This document shows, in pieces, positions 9,636 to 18,086 of a DNA stretch of 64,000 nt. The DNA is from Tous-C4FEB sp044356555 (GTDB lineage Bacteria > Verrucomicrobiota > Verrucomicrobiia > Opitutales > Opitutaceae). Below the pieces are notes generated by a model, which did not search any database, was not told where the DNA came from, and saw only the letters and a list, made by a program, of their open reading frames with translations. Within the stretch, counting starts at the first letter, position 1. The number at the start of each line of letters is the position of its first letter. A program made the position numbers and the translations under genes. The stretch spans positions 13,005-77,004 of the forward strand of contig JBIKWB010000025.1 in the NCBI GenBank assembly GCA_044356555.1, in the 5' to 3' direction.

Positions 9636-10391
9636 TCAGTTGGAACTGAGGTAGAGGGCGAAGTAGGCGAGTGCGGTGATACCAACTCCCGCTGAGATAA
9701 TCACCGGCAACAGGCTGATGAAAATTGTGCAGAGATATAGGCTAACGGAGCCGGCGATGGCAGCCAACATCGGTGTGTGGAGACCTTGAATGAAAAAGAT
9801 TAAGCCAAAGAATCCAAGACCGAGTGCGGCTCGGAAACGAACCATCGGATACAAATTCACCATCCCGAGGCCGATGAAGACGGCAAAAATCAAATCAATC
9901 ACACCGATCACTGCTAGTGGGTTGGTTGCGATCTTGATCGGATCGAGCGACATCAGGACATCGACTGCGGGCAGCATCCCTCCAGCGGAACTCAAGACGA
10001 ACATGACCACAATCGCCCACATCCCGATGGCAGCTGCCCTACTGGCAGCAATTTCACCGCTTCTTTTGTGTTTGGTGTCGTCGCTTAGACCTTCGGCGGC
10101 GGCGAGCATATCGTCGACCGTGATCGGCGCGAGGTTGTCAGCCTTCGGTTTGTTGATCGAACCTAGGGTCTCCTTGGCCTTGATCGTCAGTTTCTTCTTT
10201 TCCGGAAAAATTCCTGCTTTCACCGCCGGATTGTCGCCGATGACGGCCCAGCTCTCGGTGGTGGCGTCGTAATAAAGGGTTTCGACCGTGACGCTGCCCG
10301 TCTCGGCGAGCGAAACCAACTGCTCAAGGTTATACGGGCCTCGCGCATCGGTCTCGGACGCATGGCGGATGTAGAATTCCTGCGTGTCCAT
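9636..10391 (-). CDS. GYF_2 (DUF4339) domain membrane protein
   Basis: A 251-residue protein from the ATG at 10391. Its N-terminal GYF_2/DUF4339 domain (about residues 2-62: FYIRHASETDARGPYNLEQL, later ESWAVIGDNPA) is a predicted protein-interaction fold seen mostly in envelope proteins. A basic linker leads to four or five membrane segments in the C-terminal half (about residues 120-250). The stop is 24 bases from the start of the YihY gene, so the two may be coexpressed on the minus strand. Partner and role are unknown. Confidence 0.75.
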   Translation of the reverse strand: MDTQEFYIRHASETDARGPYNLEQLVSLAETGSVTVETLYYDATTESWAVIGDNPAVKAGIFPEKKKLTIKAKETLGSINKPKADNLAPITVDDMLAAAEGLSDDTKHKRSGEIAASRAAAIGMWAIVVMFVLSSAGGMLPAVDVLMSLDPIKIATNPLAVIGVIDLIFAVFIGLGMVNLYPMVRFRAALGLGFFGLIFFIQGLHTPMLAAIAGSVSLYLCTIFISLLPVIISAGVGITALAYFALYLSSN

Positions 10392-10496
10392 TGCCGGCGA
10401 GGTTGGAGTCGGACGTATGCGCGGCAAGGCTGATTTCGAGCAAAGTCTGCTGTGGGAACAGACTCGTCTACTCGTATTTCGTCGAACTGCGTTGAA

Positions 10497-12254
10497 CTAC
10501 ATGCGGACGAGCGTGCGAAGGCCCAAAAGATGCAGCCCCGTCTCAAGCAACAGGAGCGTTCGGCTGCACAACAGCAGCCTTCGGGCGCGGATCGAAGCGT
10601 CATCGACGACGACCTTTTCCGCCGCGTAGAAGCTGCTAAACTCACCGGCGAGTTCGTAGAGATAGGTGCAAAGAAAGTGAGGTCTGAGTTGCTCGGTCGT
10701 GAGTTTCAGTGCGACTGGGAATGCGATCAGTTTGCGGGCGAGTGCCAGCTCCGCAGGGCTTTCGGGCGGAGTTGCTGCGGTCATGGCGGCCGCATCGTTT
10801 GGCTCAAGTCCGGCTTTGCGGAAGATCGAGCGTACCCGGGAGACCGCGTAAAGGAGGTAGGGTGCGGTGTTGCCTTCAAAAGAGAGGATTTTATCCCAAG
10901 AAAAAATGTAATCGCTGCTGCGATTTTGCGCGAGATCGGCATAGCGGATAGCTCCAAGCCCCACCGCCGTGGCGATATCGCGGCGTTCGGTCTCCGGCAG
11001 TTCCGGAGCTTTGGCCGTCACGAGGACAAACGCGCGATCCACGGCTTCGGCCAAAAGCGCCTTTAGCTTTATGGGATCGCCGGATCGGGTCTTTATGGCT
11101 TTCCCGTCCTCGCCGAGGATTGAGCCAAAAGAAACATGCGTGAAGCGGGGGAGAGGACGGCCCGTCTTCATGAACCATTTTTCAGTGGTCAACCATAGCT
11201 GCTCAAAATGGTCGGCTTGGCGTGCGTCGGTGAGGATGGCGATGGCGTCGGCGTGAAAGTGCTCCGTCCGGTAGAGCATGGTGGCCAAATCGGTGGAGGC
11301 GTAATTCGCCGCGCCATCGGACTTGCGGACGATAAACGGTTGGGTCTTGAAGCGCGGGTGTTCGGGATGAAAAACCACCAGCGCGCCTTGTGACTCCGAT
11401 GCGAGGCCCGTCGACTCGAGCTCGGCGTAGACGGGGGGCAATTTGTCGTTATAAAAACTCTCGCCCAGCTGGTGGTCAAAGTGGATGTCGAGCAGTCGGT
11501 AGATTTCGGTGAACGCGCCGGAACTCAGGGCGATGATTTTTTTCCAAAGGGCCAAGTTTTCGGCATCGCCGCATTGAAGGAGAACCAATTCGGCGCGGAC
11601 GGCATCGAGGACAGAAGGGTCGGACTTGGTCGCAGCATCCGTGAGTTTGTAAAGCCGTTCTAGTTCCTCAAGCGGGTCGTTGGCCAGTGCGGCTTGGTCG
11701 AGATGGTGTTTATAGCCCCAGATGAGTTTGCCAAATTGGGTTCCCCAATCGCCGATGTGATTGTCGCGGATCACCTCGGCGCCGCAAAAGGCGAGCAAGC
11801 GGCAAATTGCTTCTCCGATCACCATGCCTCGGACGTGACCGACATGAAGCTGCTTGGCCGTGTTCGGAGAACTGAAATCGACCACATATTTTTGACCGTG
11901 GTGCAGCGATATGGCGCCCGATTTCAGACGCTCGGTCGTATCTTGCGCCGTGATCCACTGGAGCAACGATTCGGGCTTGAGCAGGAAGTTGATGAATCCG
12001 GGGCCGGCAATCGAAACGGAGCAACGTTCGCCCACGCCGGAAGGAAGCGCGGCAATGATTTGCTCGGCCAAGGCGCGAGGATTGAGTTTGCGGGCTTTCG
12101 CGTAGGCGAGAACACCGTTGGCTTGAAAGTCACCGTGGCGCGGATCGGCCGCCCGCACCTCGGGACTAAAGCTCTCGGGCTCCAAGCCGGCGGCGACGGC
12201 GGCGGTTCTCAAGGCTTGGTCCAGTGATGAGGCGATATCGAACGAAACATGCAT
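10497..12254 (-). CDS. argS: Arginyl-tRNA synthetase
   Basis: Class I aminoacyl-tRNA synthetase that charges tRNA-Arg. The N-terminal additional domain spans about residues 1-110 and includes FINFLLK. The HIGH motif appears as HVGHVRG within SPNTAKQLHVGHVRG. The active-site region GEDGKAIKTRSGD stands where other class I enzymes have KMSKS, which is usual for ArgS. The C-terminal DALR anticodon-binding domain ends in LLETGLHLLGLRTLVRM, an all-helical tail typical of the family. Length, about 585 residues, is normal. The first two possible starts are ATGs at 12260 and 12254; the second is preferred because MHVSFDIAS follows directly. Confidence 0.96.
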   Translation of the reverse strand: MHVSFDIASSLDQALRTAAVAAGLEPESFSPEVRAADPRHGDFQANGVLAYAKARKLNPRALAEQIIAALPSGVGERCSVSIAGPGFINFLLKPESLLQWITAQDTTERLKSGAISLHHGQKYVVDFSSPNTAKQLHVGHVRGMVIGEAICRLLAFCGAEVIRDNHIGDWGTQFGKLIWGYKHHLDQAALANDPLEELERLYKLTDAATKSDPSVLDAVRAELVLLQCGDAENLALWKKIIALSSGAFTEIYRLLDIHFDHQLGESFYNDKLPPVYAELESTGLASESQGALVVFHPEHPRFKTQPFIVRKSDGAANYASTDLATMLYRTEHFHADAIAILTDARQADHFEQLWLTTEKWFMKTGRPLPRFTHVSFGSILGEDGKAIKTRSGDPIKLKALLAEAVDRAFVLVTAKAPELPETERRDIATAVGLGAIRYADLAQNRSSDYIFSWDKILSFEGNTAPYLLYAVSRVRSIFRKAGLEPNDAAAMTAATPPESPAELALARKLIAFPVALKLTTEQLRPHFLCTYLYELAGEFSSFYAAEKVVVDDASIRARRLLLCSRTLLLLETGLHLLGLRTLVRM

Positions 12255-12341
12255 CCCCATACATCACGATAGCGCACGCGAGCCGCGCAAGCGCCGATTG
12301 AACGCCGCGGGTTTTCTGGCCAAAAGCAGCGGATCAGCGGT

Positions 12342-12960
12342 CTAACTCAACCTGACCGAAGCGAGGTCGCTCACGCAGCGGTGATTCATCTCGCTCTTCA
12401 ACCGCCGGTCGTAGGCCGCGTTGTTTTGATCCATGTGGATCAGCACGGCTTGCTGTCGGCGGTCGTGAAGAAGACGAAGCGGTGCCTAATCGCCCGGGTG
12501 AATTAACGTCCATGTGGCCGAGGCCGCCGCGTCCAACGCTAACGACTTTCTTCGCTGGGCCGACTTTCCCAGTGCTGCAGCGGCGAAAACGACTTGATAC
12601 CCGCGTAAAGTCGCGGCGTTACGGTGGCTGGGGCCAGATTCAGGGGAATGATTAAGGCGAAGTATTCGTCTTTCATGCCTGCTTCCGAGTAGCTGCTAAA
12701 GGTGATGGGCCCTCGGGGCTGGTCGGTTGCCCATGTAGGGTCGATCAACGCCGGCGACAAGTGCCCGAAACTCTTCCGGCAGTGCGGGGGGGAGCGATCG
12801 GCGTCCAACATGCAGCCGACACTGTAGGGGGCCGGGCTTAAACGTGGTGACCTCGGCGCCGACCGTGGTCACGCGGTCGACGATCTCATGGCCGGGCACG
12901 GCGGGATATCGGCTGAAGTTTCAATCGTTGAGGGCGAAGCGAGGTTGGCACGATAGACGC
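12342..12960 (-). pseudogene. Decayed zinc-dependent alcohol dehydrogenase (YahK/CAD type)
   Basis: Reading the minus strand in shifting frames recovers consecutive pieces of an NAD(P)-dependent zinc alcohol dehydrogenase. They are YPAVPGHEIVDRVTTVGAEV (about 12835-12915), a middle piece with GPITFSSYSEAGMKDEYFAL (about 12640-12720), a nucleotide-binding piece VGRGGLGHM (about 12510-12540), and the C-terminal end YDRRLKSEMNHRCVSDLASV before a TAG at 12342-12344. An in-frame TGA stands where the family has Trp in the NDW stretch before YPAVPGHE. Frames change at least twice. About 150 residues are missing between the nucleotide-binding motif and the C-terminus. It therefore cannot make an active enzyme. 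Confidence 0.8.
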
Positions 12961-13089
12961 CAAGAAGAGAGTTTTTATCTCACATCGCGGTCGATCGGTT
13001 CGCGGCGCGGAATCGTGGTCGCTAAACTGCTTTGGCGCCGGCGGCTGAGTTGGCTCTTGCGGCTTAGGTGCGAGGTTTTGGCCTGGTGA

Positions 13090-13465
13090 GCGGATAGCGC
13101 TTGGACCTCGAATTTCCGCCAGATTGAGCGCGATATTCCGGCTCGGTCACGGGCTCCTTCCAATTGACGACCGACCACTTGAGGGGGGGGCCTGGAAAGC
13201 GAGATGGGTTATGGCCTGAGTGAGGCCGGCGCTGTGCCAGTGTTTTTCGCCAGGCTGAAACCAGTTCGCATCGCCGGGGTGAATTTCTTTGATCCAGCCG
13301 TTCCTGCATTGGGCGCGGCCGCCAGCCGGCGGCCGCGATCAGCGTCTGGCTGAGCGGATGGGTGTGCCACGCGGTGCGGGCACCGGCCGCAAAGGTGACG
13401 CGGTTGCCAGCCGTGTAGGCGGGTGCGGTGGCGGGAAAGAGCGGATCGATCAGAACGCGCCTTGG
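13090..13465 (-). pseudogene. Decayed cupin-domain protein
   Basis: Minus-strand pieces in three frames together spell a small cupin of the single-domain mandelonitrile-lyase/quercetinase-like type. One frame gives VTFAAGARTAWHTHPLSQTL, holding the metal-binding HTH motif. A second gives KEIHPGDANWFQPGEKHWHS followed by AGLTQAITHLAFQ, the second cupin motif. The first frame then returns with VVNWKEPVTEPEY, the usual C-terminal end. The two or more frameshifts make it non-functional. A run of eight G (13183-13190) lies near one frame change. It sits just downstream of the MFS gene and beside the dead alcohol dehydrogenase. Confidence 0.78.
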
Positions 13466-13472
13466 GTACCAA

Positions 13473-14828
13473 TCACTCCTCCGGGAGCGGCTTGTCTTTG
13501 GTCTCGGGGAGCAGGGGGAGGACCAAAATACCGAGCAAGAGCACGAAGCTGACGGCGATACCTGCCGTGCGGAAGCCCTCAAGATTACCGCCGAGGCTCT
13601 TGGTGATTTGGCCGATGGTGAAGGGCGCGGTCGCGGCGACGAGACGGCCGAAATTGTAGCAGAAGCTCGTGCCGGTGGCGCGAAGGCTGGTCGGGAAAAG
13701 TTCGGGCAAATAGATCGCGTAGACGGCGAACACGCCGAGTTGGCCGAAGCCCATGAGTGGGATCATCCAGAAGATGTCGTTGAATTCGCGGAGGCCTTTG
13801 AAGACCAGAACGGTCGAGGCGAACGAAAGGAAGAGCGCGAGGGCGAAGGCGAATTTGCGGCCCTTGACCTGCGCGAGTTTGGCCATCGCGGTCATGCCGA
13901 AGAAGGCGCCGACGTTCTGCAACAGCAGCGCGACGGAGGTCCAAAAGGCTTTCTCGCTGGCGAGTTTTTCGGCGGAAATGCCGGAGTTTTTGAGATGCTC
14001 GGTGACGACGGAGGAGACGATCGTGGGGTGAAAATTGCCGATGCCCCAGAGTCCGATGATACCCGCGCTGCAAAGCGCGAGGCCGGCCCAGGCGTGTTTG
14101 CGCCAGCGCGGGTGCGAGAGGAGAGCGCCGTAGGAACCGAACTTGATACCGGAGATTTTGCCGGCGGCTTTGGCGTCGACCCATTTTTGCGGCTCTTTGA
14201 GTTTCGCCAAAATGAAGACGCAGAGAAAGGCGGGCGTGGAGCCGACCAAAAACATGGCCTGCCAAGTGGTGATACCGCCGGGGAGCAGGTGGTGGGCGGC
14301 GAGGGCGGCGATGCCCATGCCGATGAGGGCGGCGGTGATGTTACCAATACTGGAGAGGGACTGAAGCAGGCCGAGGGCAGGCGCGCGGGCTTTGTCGGGG
14401 ACGGTGTCGGCGACGAGAGCCACTGCGAGACCGAAGACGCCGCCTACGCCCATGCCGGTGAGAAACCGATAAACGCAGAAATCAAGGAAGCCGGTGGAGA
14501 GCGCGCTCAGGCCGGTGAACACCGAGTAGAGCAGCACGGAGACGGTGAGAATCTTGGCCCGGCCGTAAATGTCGCCCATCGCGCCGAAGAGCAGGCCGCC
14601 GACGGCCCAGCCGACGAGGAACACCGAAGTCGTGTAGGAGCCGTATTCGGCGACTTTGGATTTGTCGTGCAGGAGTTGCTCCATCGCGGCGCCGCGGCCG
14701 AGGTTGAAGAACTGCTGGTCCATGCAGTCGAAGAGCCACGCAAGCGAGGCGACGGAGAAGACGAACCAATGGTGGCTCGTCATCAGTTTATACCAAGGTT
14801 GCGCGGGGGCGGGGGCGGTGGTGGACAT
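13473..14828 (-). CDS. MFS transporter
   Basis: Twelve-segment major facilitator of 451 residues. The inter-segment 2-3 motif appears as GGLLFGAMGDIYGRAKI, and a second-half equivalent is present. GMGVGGVFGLAVALVAD matches the segment-4/5 region of metabolite:H+ symporters. No periplasmic signal peptide. The substrate cannot be read. Its stop lies 8 bases from the decayed cupin, and its start lies 8 bases from the stop of the Gfo/Idh/MocA oxidoreductase gene on the same strand, suggesting import of a sugar-acid or sugar-like compound that the oxidoreductase acts on. That link is inference. Confidence 0.9.
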   Translation of the reverse strand: MSTTAPAPAQPWYKLMTSHHWFVFSVASLAWLFDCMDQQFFNLGRGAAMEQLLHDKSKVAEYGSYTTSVFLVGWAVGGLLFGAMGDIYGRAKILTVSVLLYSVFTGLSALSTGFLDFCVYRFLTGMGVGGVFGLAVALVADTVPDKARAPALGLLQSLSSIGNITAALIGMGIAALAAHHLLPGGITTWQAMFLVGSTPAFLCVFILAKLKEPQKWVDAKAAGKISGIKFGSYGALLSHPRWRKHAWAGLALCSAGIIGLWGIGNFHPTIVSSVVTEHLKNSGISAEKLASEKAFWTSVALLLQNVGAFFGMTAMAKLAQVKGRKFAFALALFLSFASTVLVFKGLREFNDIFWMIPLMGFGQLGVFAVYAIYLPELFPTSLRATGTSFCYNFGRLVAATAPFTIGQITKSLGGNLEGFRTAGIAVSFVLLLGILVLPLLPETKDKPLPEE

Positions 14829-14836
14829 AAAAAATT

Positions 14837-15886
14837 TTATAGGGTGACCGGTTGCCCGGACTGGGCGGAGCGGTAGAGGGCGAGGATGAGGGCGACGGCC
14901 TTGCGGGCTTCGGGTCCGTCCACAGCAAGGGATGCGCCGTGGCGGAGGACGGCGACCAAATTCTCAATCTGGCGGAAATGACCCTCATGGCTCATGGCCC
15001 CGGGGGCGCTGGCGCCCGCGCGCATGGAATCATCGGGCTTGGCCGCGCGGACGGCGGCATCCTCGGGCTGCGCGGTACGAAAATCCCAGCGTTCGATGCG
15101 GTCGTCCTCGAGAACGATGGAGCCATCTTCCCCGCAGAGTTCGATGCGGCGGGCCCAGCCGGGATAGGCGGCGGTGGTGGCCTCGATGGTGCCGAGGGCG
15201 CCGCAGGGAAAACGCAGCGAGGCGACGGCGGTGTCTTCGACCTCGATACCGAGGTGGACGCGGCGGGTGTTGCGGGAAAAAACGTCGGCCGGTAGGCCGG
15301 CGAACCACTGGAGCAGATCGACGGCATGGATGCCCTGATTCATGAGCGCGCCGCCGCCGTCGAGGGCGAAGGTGCCGTGCCAGCTGTCGGCGTAGTAGGC
15401 GGGGGTACGTTGCCACTTCACGTAGGCGCTGGCGAGGCTGAGGCGGCCCAGCCGACCGGCGGCGACCGCGGCTTTCACCGTACGGGCGCCGGCGCCGAAA
15501 CGGGATTGAAAGATGGGCATCAGCTTCACGCCCGCGGCGGCGGTAGCGGCGAGGAGTTCGTCGATGCGGGGCAGGGTGATCTCGATGGGTTTTTCGATGA
15601 CCAGGTGTTTGCCGGCGCGGGCGGCGGCGAGCGCGGGTTCGAGGTGGGCGCCGCTGGGAGTGGTGATGCACACCACATCGAGGCCAGGGTGGGCGAGAAA
15701 GGCGGCGAGATCGGTGGTGGCAAAGGCGGCACCGTGTTGGGCGGCGAAGGTTTTGGTCTTGTCCGGCGAGCGACCGCAGACGGCAACGAGTCGGGCACCG
15801 GCGGCAGCGGCGATGGCTCGGGCATGAAAGTCGGCGATCAAACCGAGTCCCAAGATACCGAAGCCGAGAGGTGCGGAAGAGGCCAT
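14837..15886 (-). CDS. Gfo/Idh/MocA family oxidoreductase
   Basis: NAD(P)-dependent sugar or cyclitol dehydrogenase family. From the ATG at 15886 the 349-residue protein opens with a Rossmann motif, GFGILGLGLIADFHARAI. VCITTPSGAHLEPALAA and the family signature HLVIEKPIEITL follow (the Lys of EKP is the usual catalytic lysine). The C-terminal alpha/beta domain has the conserved GGGALMNQGIHAVDLLQWF. A longer in-frame opening to 16006 exists, but the Rossmann fold starts right after MASSAPL, so the shorter start is chosen. Together with the adjacent MFS gene and the decayed dehydrogenase and cupin it probably belonged to one catabolic cluster. Confidence 0.92.
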   Translation of the reverse strand: MASSAPLGFGILGLGLIADFHARAIAAAAGARLVAVCGRSPDKTKTFAAQHGAAFATTDLAAFLAHPGLDVVCITTPSGAHLEPALAAARAGKHLVIEKPIEITLPRIDELLAATAAAGVKLMPIFQSRFGAGARTVKAAVAAGRLGRLSLASAYVKWQRTPAYYADSWHGTFALDGGGALMNQGIHAVDLLQWFAGLPADVFSRNTRRVHLGIEVEDTAVASLRFPCGALGTIEATTAAYPGWARRIELCGEDGSIVLEDDRIERWDFRTAQPEDAAVRAAKPDDSMRAGASAPGAMSHEGHFRQIENLVAVLRHGASLAVDGPEARKAVALILALYRSAQSGQPVTL

Positions 15887-16107
15887 GTCTGCCAACGATT
15901 GGGAATGACAGGCGAGAGCGACAGTTTTTTTTGAGGATATTTTCGAGGCAAGTTCGTGGGCGCGGGACGGGGTGCGATCATCCTGACCGATCGTTTTCGA
16001 AACCAAAGGACGGACGCCCGTGCCGCTTTGGTCCAGGCGTTGCCGTCGGTGGTTCTCTGCCGGGTAGCGGGTGGAATTGTCCCTTGCCGAGTCCGAGCTG
16101 AATCCTT

Positions 16108-17256
16108 GTGTCAGGGGTGATGCCTCCGGCTGAGCCCCCCGCCTCCCTGGTCGAGAACGCGACCGGCACCCAGTCCCAATGGGAGCTGATCCGTCGGAGG
16201 TTCGCGCGCCATAAGTTGGCGGTGGCTTCGCTTTACCTTTTGGCGGTGCTCTACGCCTTGGCGCTCGGGGCCGAATTCTTCGCGCCCTATCCGCGGCAGT
16301 GGCGGGATTTGTCGCACTCGTATTGTCCGCCGCAGTTGCCCCGGTTGTCCCTCGCGCACGGGCTTTATGTGCCCGTGATGCACCGGGTCGTCGATCCGCT
16401 TACTTTTCGGAAGTCATATATCGAGGATCCGGCGCAGGTCGTGCGGTTGGGTTTTTTTGCGCGGGGTGAGGCGTATGAGTTTTGGGGGCTATTCCGTTCG
16501 GATCGTCACTTTTTGGGCGTGAAAGATCCGGCGCAGCGCTCGATCCACGGGACAGTCCCGACGTTTTTCTTTCTCGGCGCCGACAAATACGGACAGGATG
16601 TTTTCAGTCGGCTGCTGTATGGTTCGCGGATCAGTCTCTCGGTGGGACTGGTGGCGATCGCGGTCACGTTCTTACTCGGGGTGACCATCGGTGGTATTTC
16701 GGGCTACGTGGGCGGCGGGGTGGATAACTTCATCCAGCGCGTCATCGAGGTGATCAACGCCTTCCCGCAGATTCCGCTGTGGTTGGCCTTCGGGGCGATT
16801 TTGCCGGCCGACTGGTCGCCGCTTTCGACCTATTTTGCGATCACGTTGGTGCTCAGCCTGCTCGGTTGGACGGGTTTGGCCCGGGTGGTGCGGGGGAAGA
16901 TTTTGGCCCTGCGGGAGGAGGACTATGCCATGGCGGCGAGATTGCTGGGCGCTTCGCACACGCGGGTGCTCTTCCGGCATTTGCTGCCGGGGTTTACGAG
17001 TCATATCATCGTGGTGCTGACGATGAGCGTGCCGGCGATGATTTTGGGCGAGACCTCCCTGTCCTTTTTGCAGCTCGGGCTGCGGCCGCCGATCGTGAGC
17101 TGGGGCGTGATGCTGCAGGACTGCCTGAGTATCCAGACGGTGGGGAGCTATCCTTGGCTGTTGATGCCGGTGGTGCTGATTGTGTTGACCGTGCTGAGCT
17201 TTAATTTTCTCGGCGACGGCCTGCGGGATGCGGCTGATCCGTATTCGTCGAAATGA
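16108..17256 (+). CDS. Oligopeptide/dipeptide ABC transporter permease (OppC/YejE type)
   Basis: Inner-membrane permease of 382 residues. The first membrane segment is at about 35-57. A large periplasmic insert follows (about 60-150), as in YejE-type permeases. Five further segments carry the ABC-coupling EAA loop, seen as EEDYAMAARLLGASHTRVLF. The GTG at 16108 is the first start; GTG 16117 and ATG 16120 are alternatives. The stop overlaps the next start as ATGA (17253-17256), giving translational coupling to the ATPase genes. An OppB-type partner permease and a peptide-binding protein would be expected but are not found here. Confidence 0.92.
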   Translation: MSGVMPPAEPPASLVENATGTQSQWELIRRRFARHKLAVASLYLLAVLYALALGAEFFAPYPRQWRDLSHSYCPPQLPRLSLAHGLYVPVMHRVVDPLTFRKSYIEDPAQVVRLGFFARGEAYEFWGLFRSDRHFLGVKDPAQRSIHGTVPTFFFLGADKYGQDVFSRLLYGSRISLSVGLVAIAVTFLLGVTIGGISGYVGGGVDNFIQRVIEVINAFPQIPLWLAFGAILPADWSPLSTYFAITLVLSLLGWTGLARVVRGKILALREEDYAMAARLLGASHTRVLFRHLLPGFTSHIIVVLTMSVPAMILGETSLSFLQLGLRPPIVSWGVMLQDCLSIQTVGSYPWLLMPVVLIVLTVLSFNFLGDGLRDAADPYSSK

Positions 17257-18086
17257 GCGAAAGCGCGGAGAAACCTTTGTTGGAAGTGCGGGACCTTGCG
17301 GTGTCGTTTTTCACGCCCGACGGAGTGGTGTCGGCGGTCCAGGGGGTTTCGTTCGCGATCGGGCGCGGGCGCACGCTGGCGCTGGTAGGGGAGAGCGGCT
17401 CCGGGAAAACGGTGACCGCCTATTCGATCTTGAGGCTGATTCAATCACCGGGCCGGATCACGGGCGGTCGAATCCTGCTGAGATCGGCGCGGGCCGGGGA
17501 CATCGAACTGGCGGACTTGGCTGAGGCGGACGAGTTGTTATATCGAGTGCGCGGCGGGCTCGTGAGCATGATTTTCCAAGAGCCGATGACGGCTTTGTCC
17601 CCGGTGCACACGGTGGGCCGTCAAATCGCCGAAGCGATTTTGTTGCATCAGAAACGGACGCTCAAAGAAGCGAGGGAGTTGACGATTGAAATGCTCGGAA
17701 AGGTCGGAATGCCGCTGCCGTCCGTTTGTTATCACCAGTACCCGCATGAACTCTCGGGCGGGATGCGGCAACGGGTCGTCATCGCGATGGCGTTGGTGTG
17801 CAAACCGGAGCTGTTGATTGCAGACGAGCCGACGACGGCGCTCGATGTGACGATTCAAGCCCAGATACTCGGACTCATCAAAACCCTGCAACGCGAGTTG
17901 GGTTGTGCCGTGCTTTTGATCACGCACGACTTTGGGGTGGTGGCGCAGATGGCGGACGACGTCGCGGTGATGCATCGAGGAATCGTCGTCGAAACCGGGG
18001 ATGTGCGTTCGGTGCTGAAAGCGCCGCAACACGCTTACACGCGGTCGTTGTTGGACGCGTTGCCGAGCCGGAGGAGACCGGCATGA
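17253..18086 (+). CDS. Oligopeptide ABC transporter ATP-binding protein (OppD type)
   Basis: Cytosolic ATPase of 277 residues that powers the peptide permease. Walker A GESGSGKT is at residues 46-53. The signature is LSGGMRQR, Walker B LLIADEPTTALD, and the switch histidine lies in LLITHDFGVV. The protein stops soon after the ATPase core (AYTRSLLDALP) and lacks most of the extra C-terminal peptide-transporter region of typical OppD/DppD, which run about 320-330 residues. Both its start and its stop overlap neighbours by four bases (ATGA). Confidence 0.93.
   Translation: MSESAEKPLLEVRDLAVSFFTPDGVVSAVQGVSFAIGRGRTLALVGESGSGKTVTAYSILRLIQSPGRITGGRILLRSARAGDIELADLAEADELLYRVRGGLVSMIFQEPMTALSPVHTVGRQIAEAILLHQKRTLKEARELTIEMLGKVGMPLPSVCYHQYPHELSGGMRQRVVIAMALVCKPELLIADEPTTALDVTIQAQILGLIKTLQRELGCAVLLITHDFGVVAQMADDVAVMHRGIVVETGDVRSVLKAPQHAYTRSLLDALPSRRRPA

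Noticed and set aside
10900..11160. ArgS lacking the KMSKS motif
   Set aside because: The loss of a canonical KMSKS is normal for many arginyl-tRNA synthetases, so it is not an anomaly.
12539..12899. Two separate small genes on the minus strand before argS
   Set aside because: Both frames are consecutive pieces of one zinc alcohol dehydrogenase and are better called one pseudogene.
13428..14876. Long plus-strand open frame opposite the MFS gene
   Set aside because: Its product is an unstructured Gly/Glu/Arg-rich chain; the minus strand encodes a clear twelve-segment transporter. It is a GC-rich antisense shadow.
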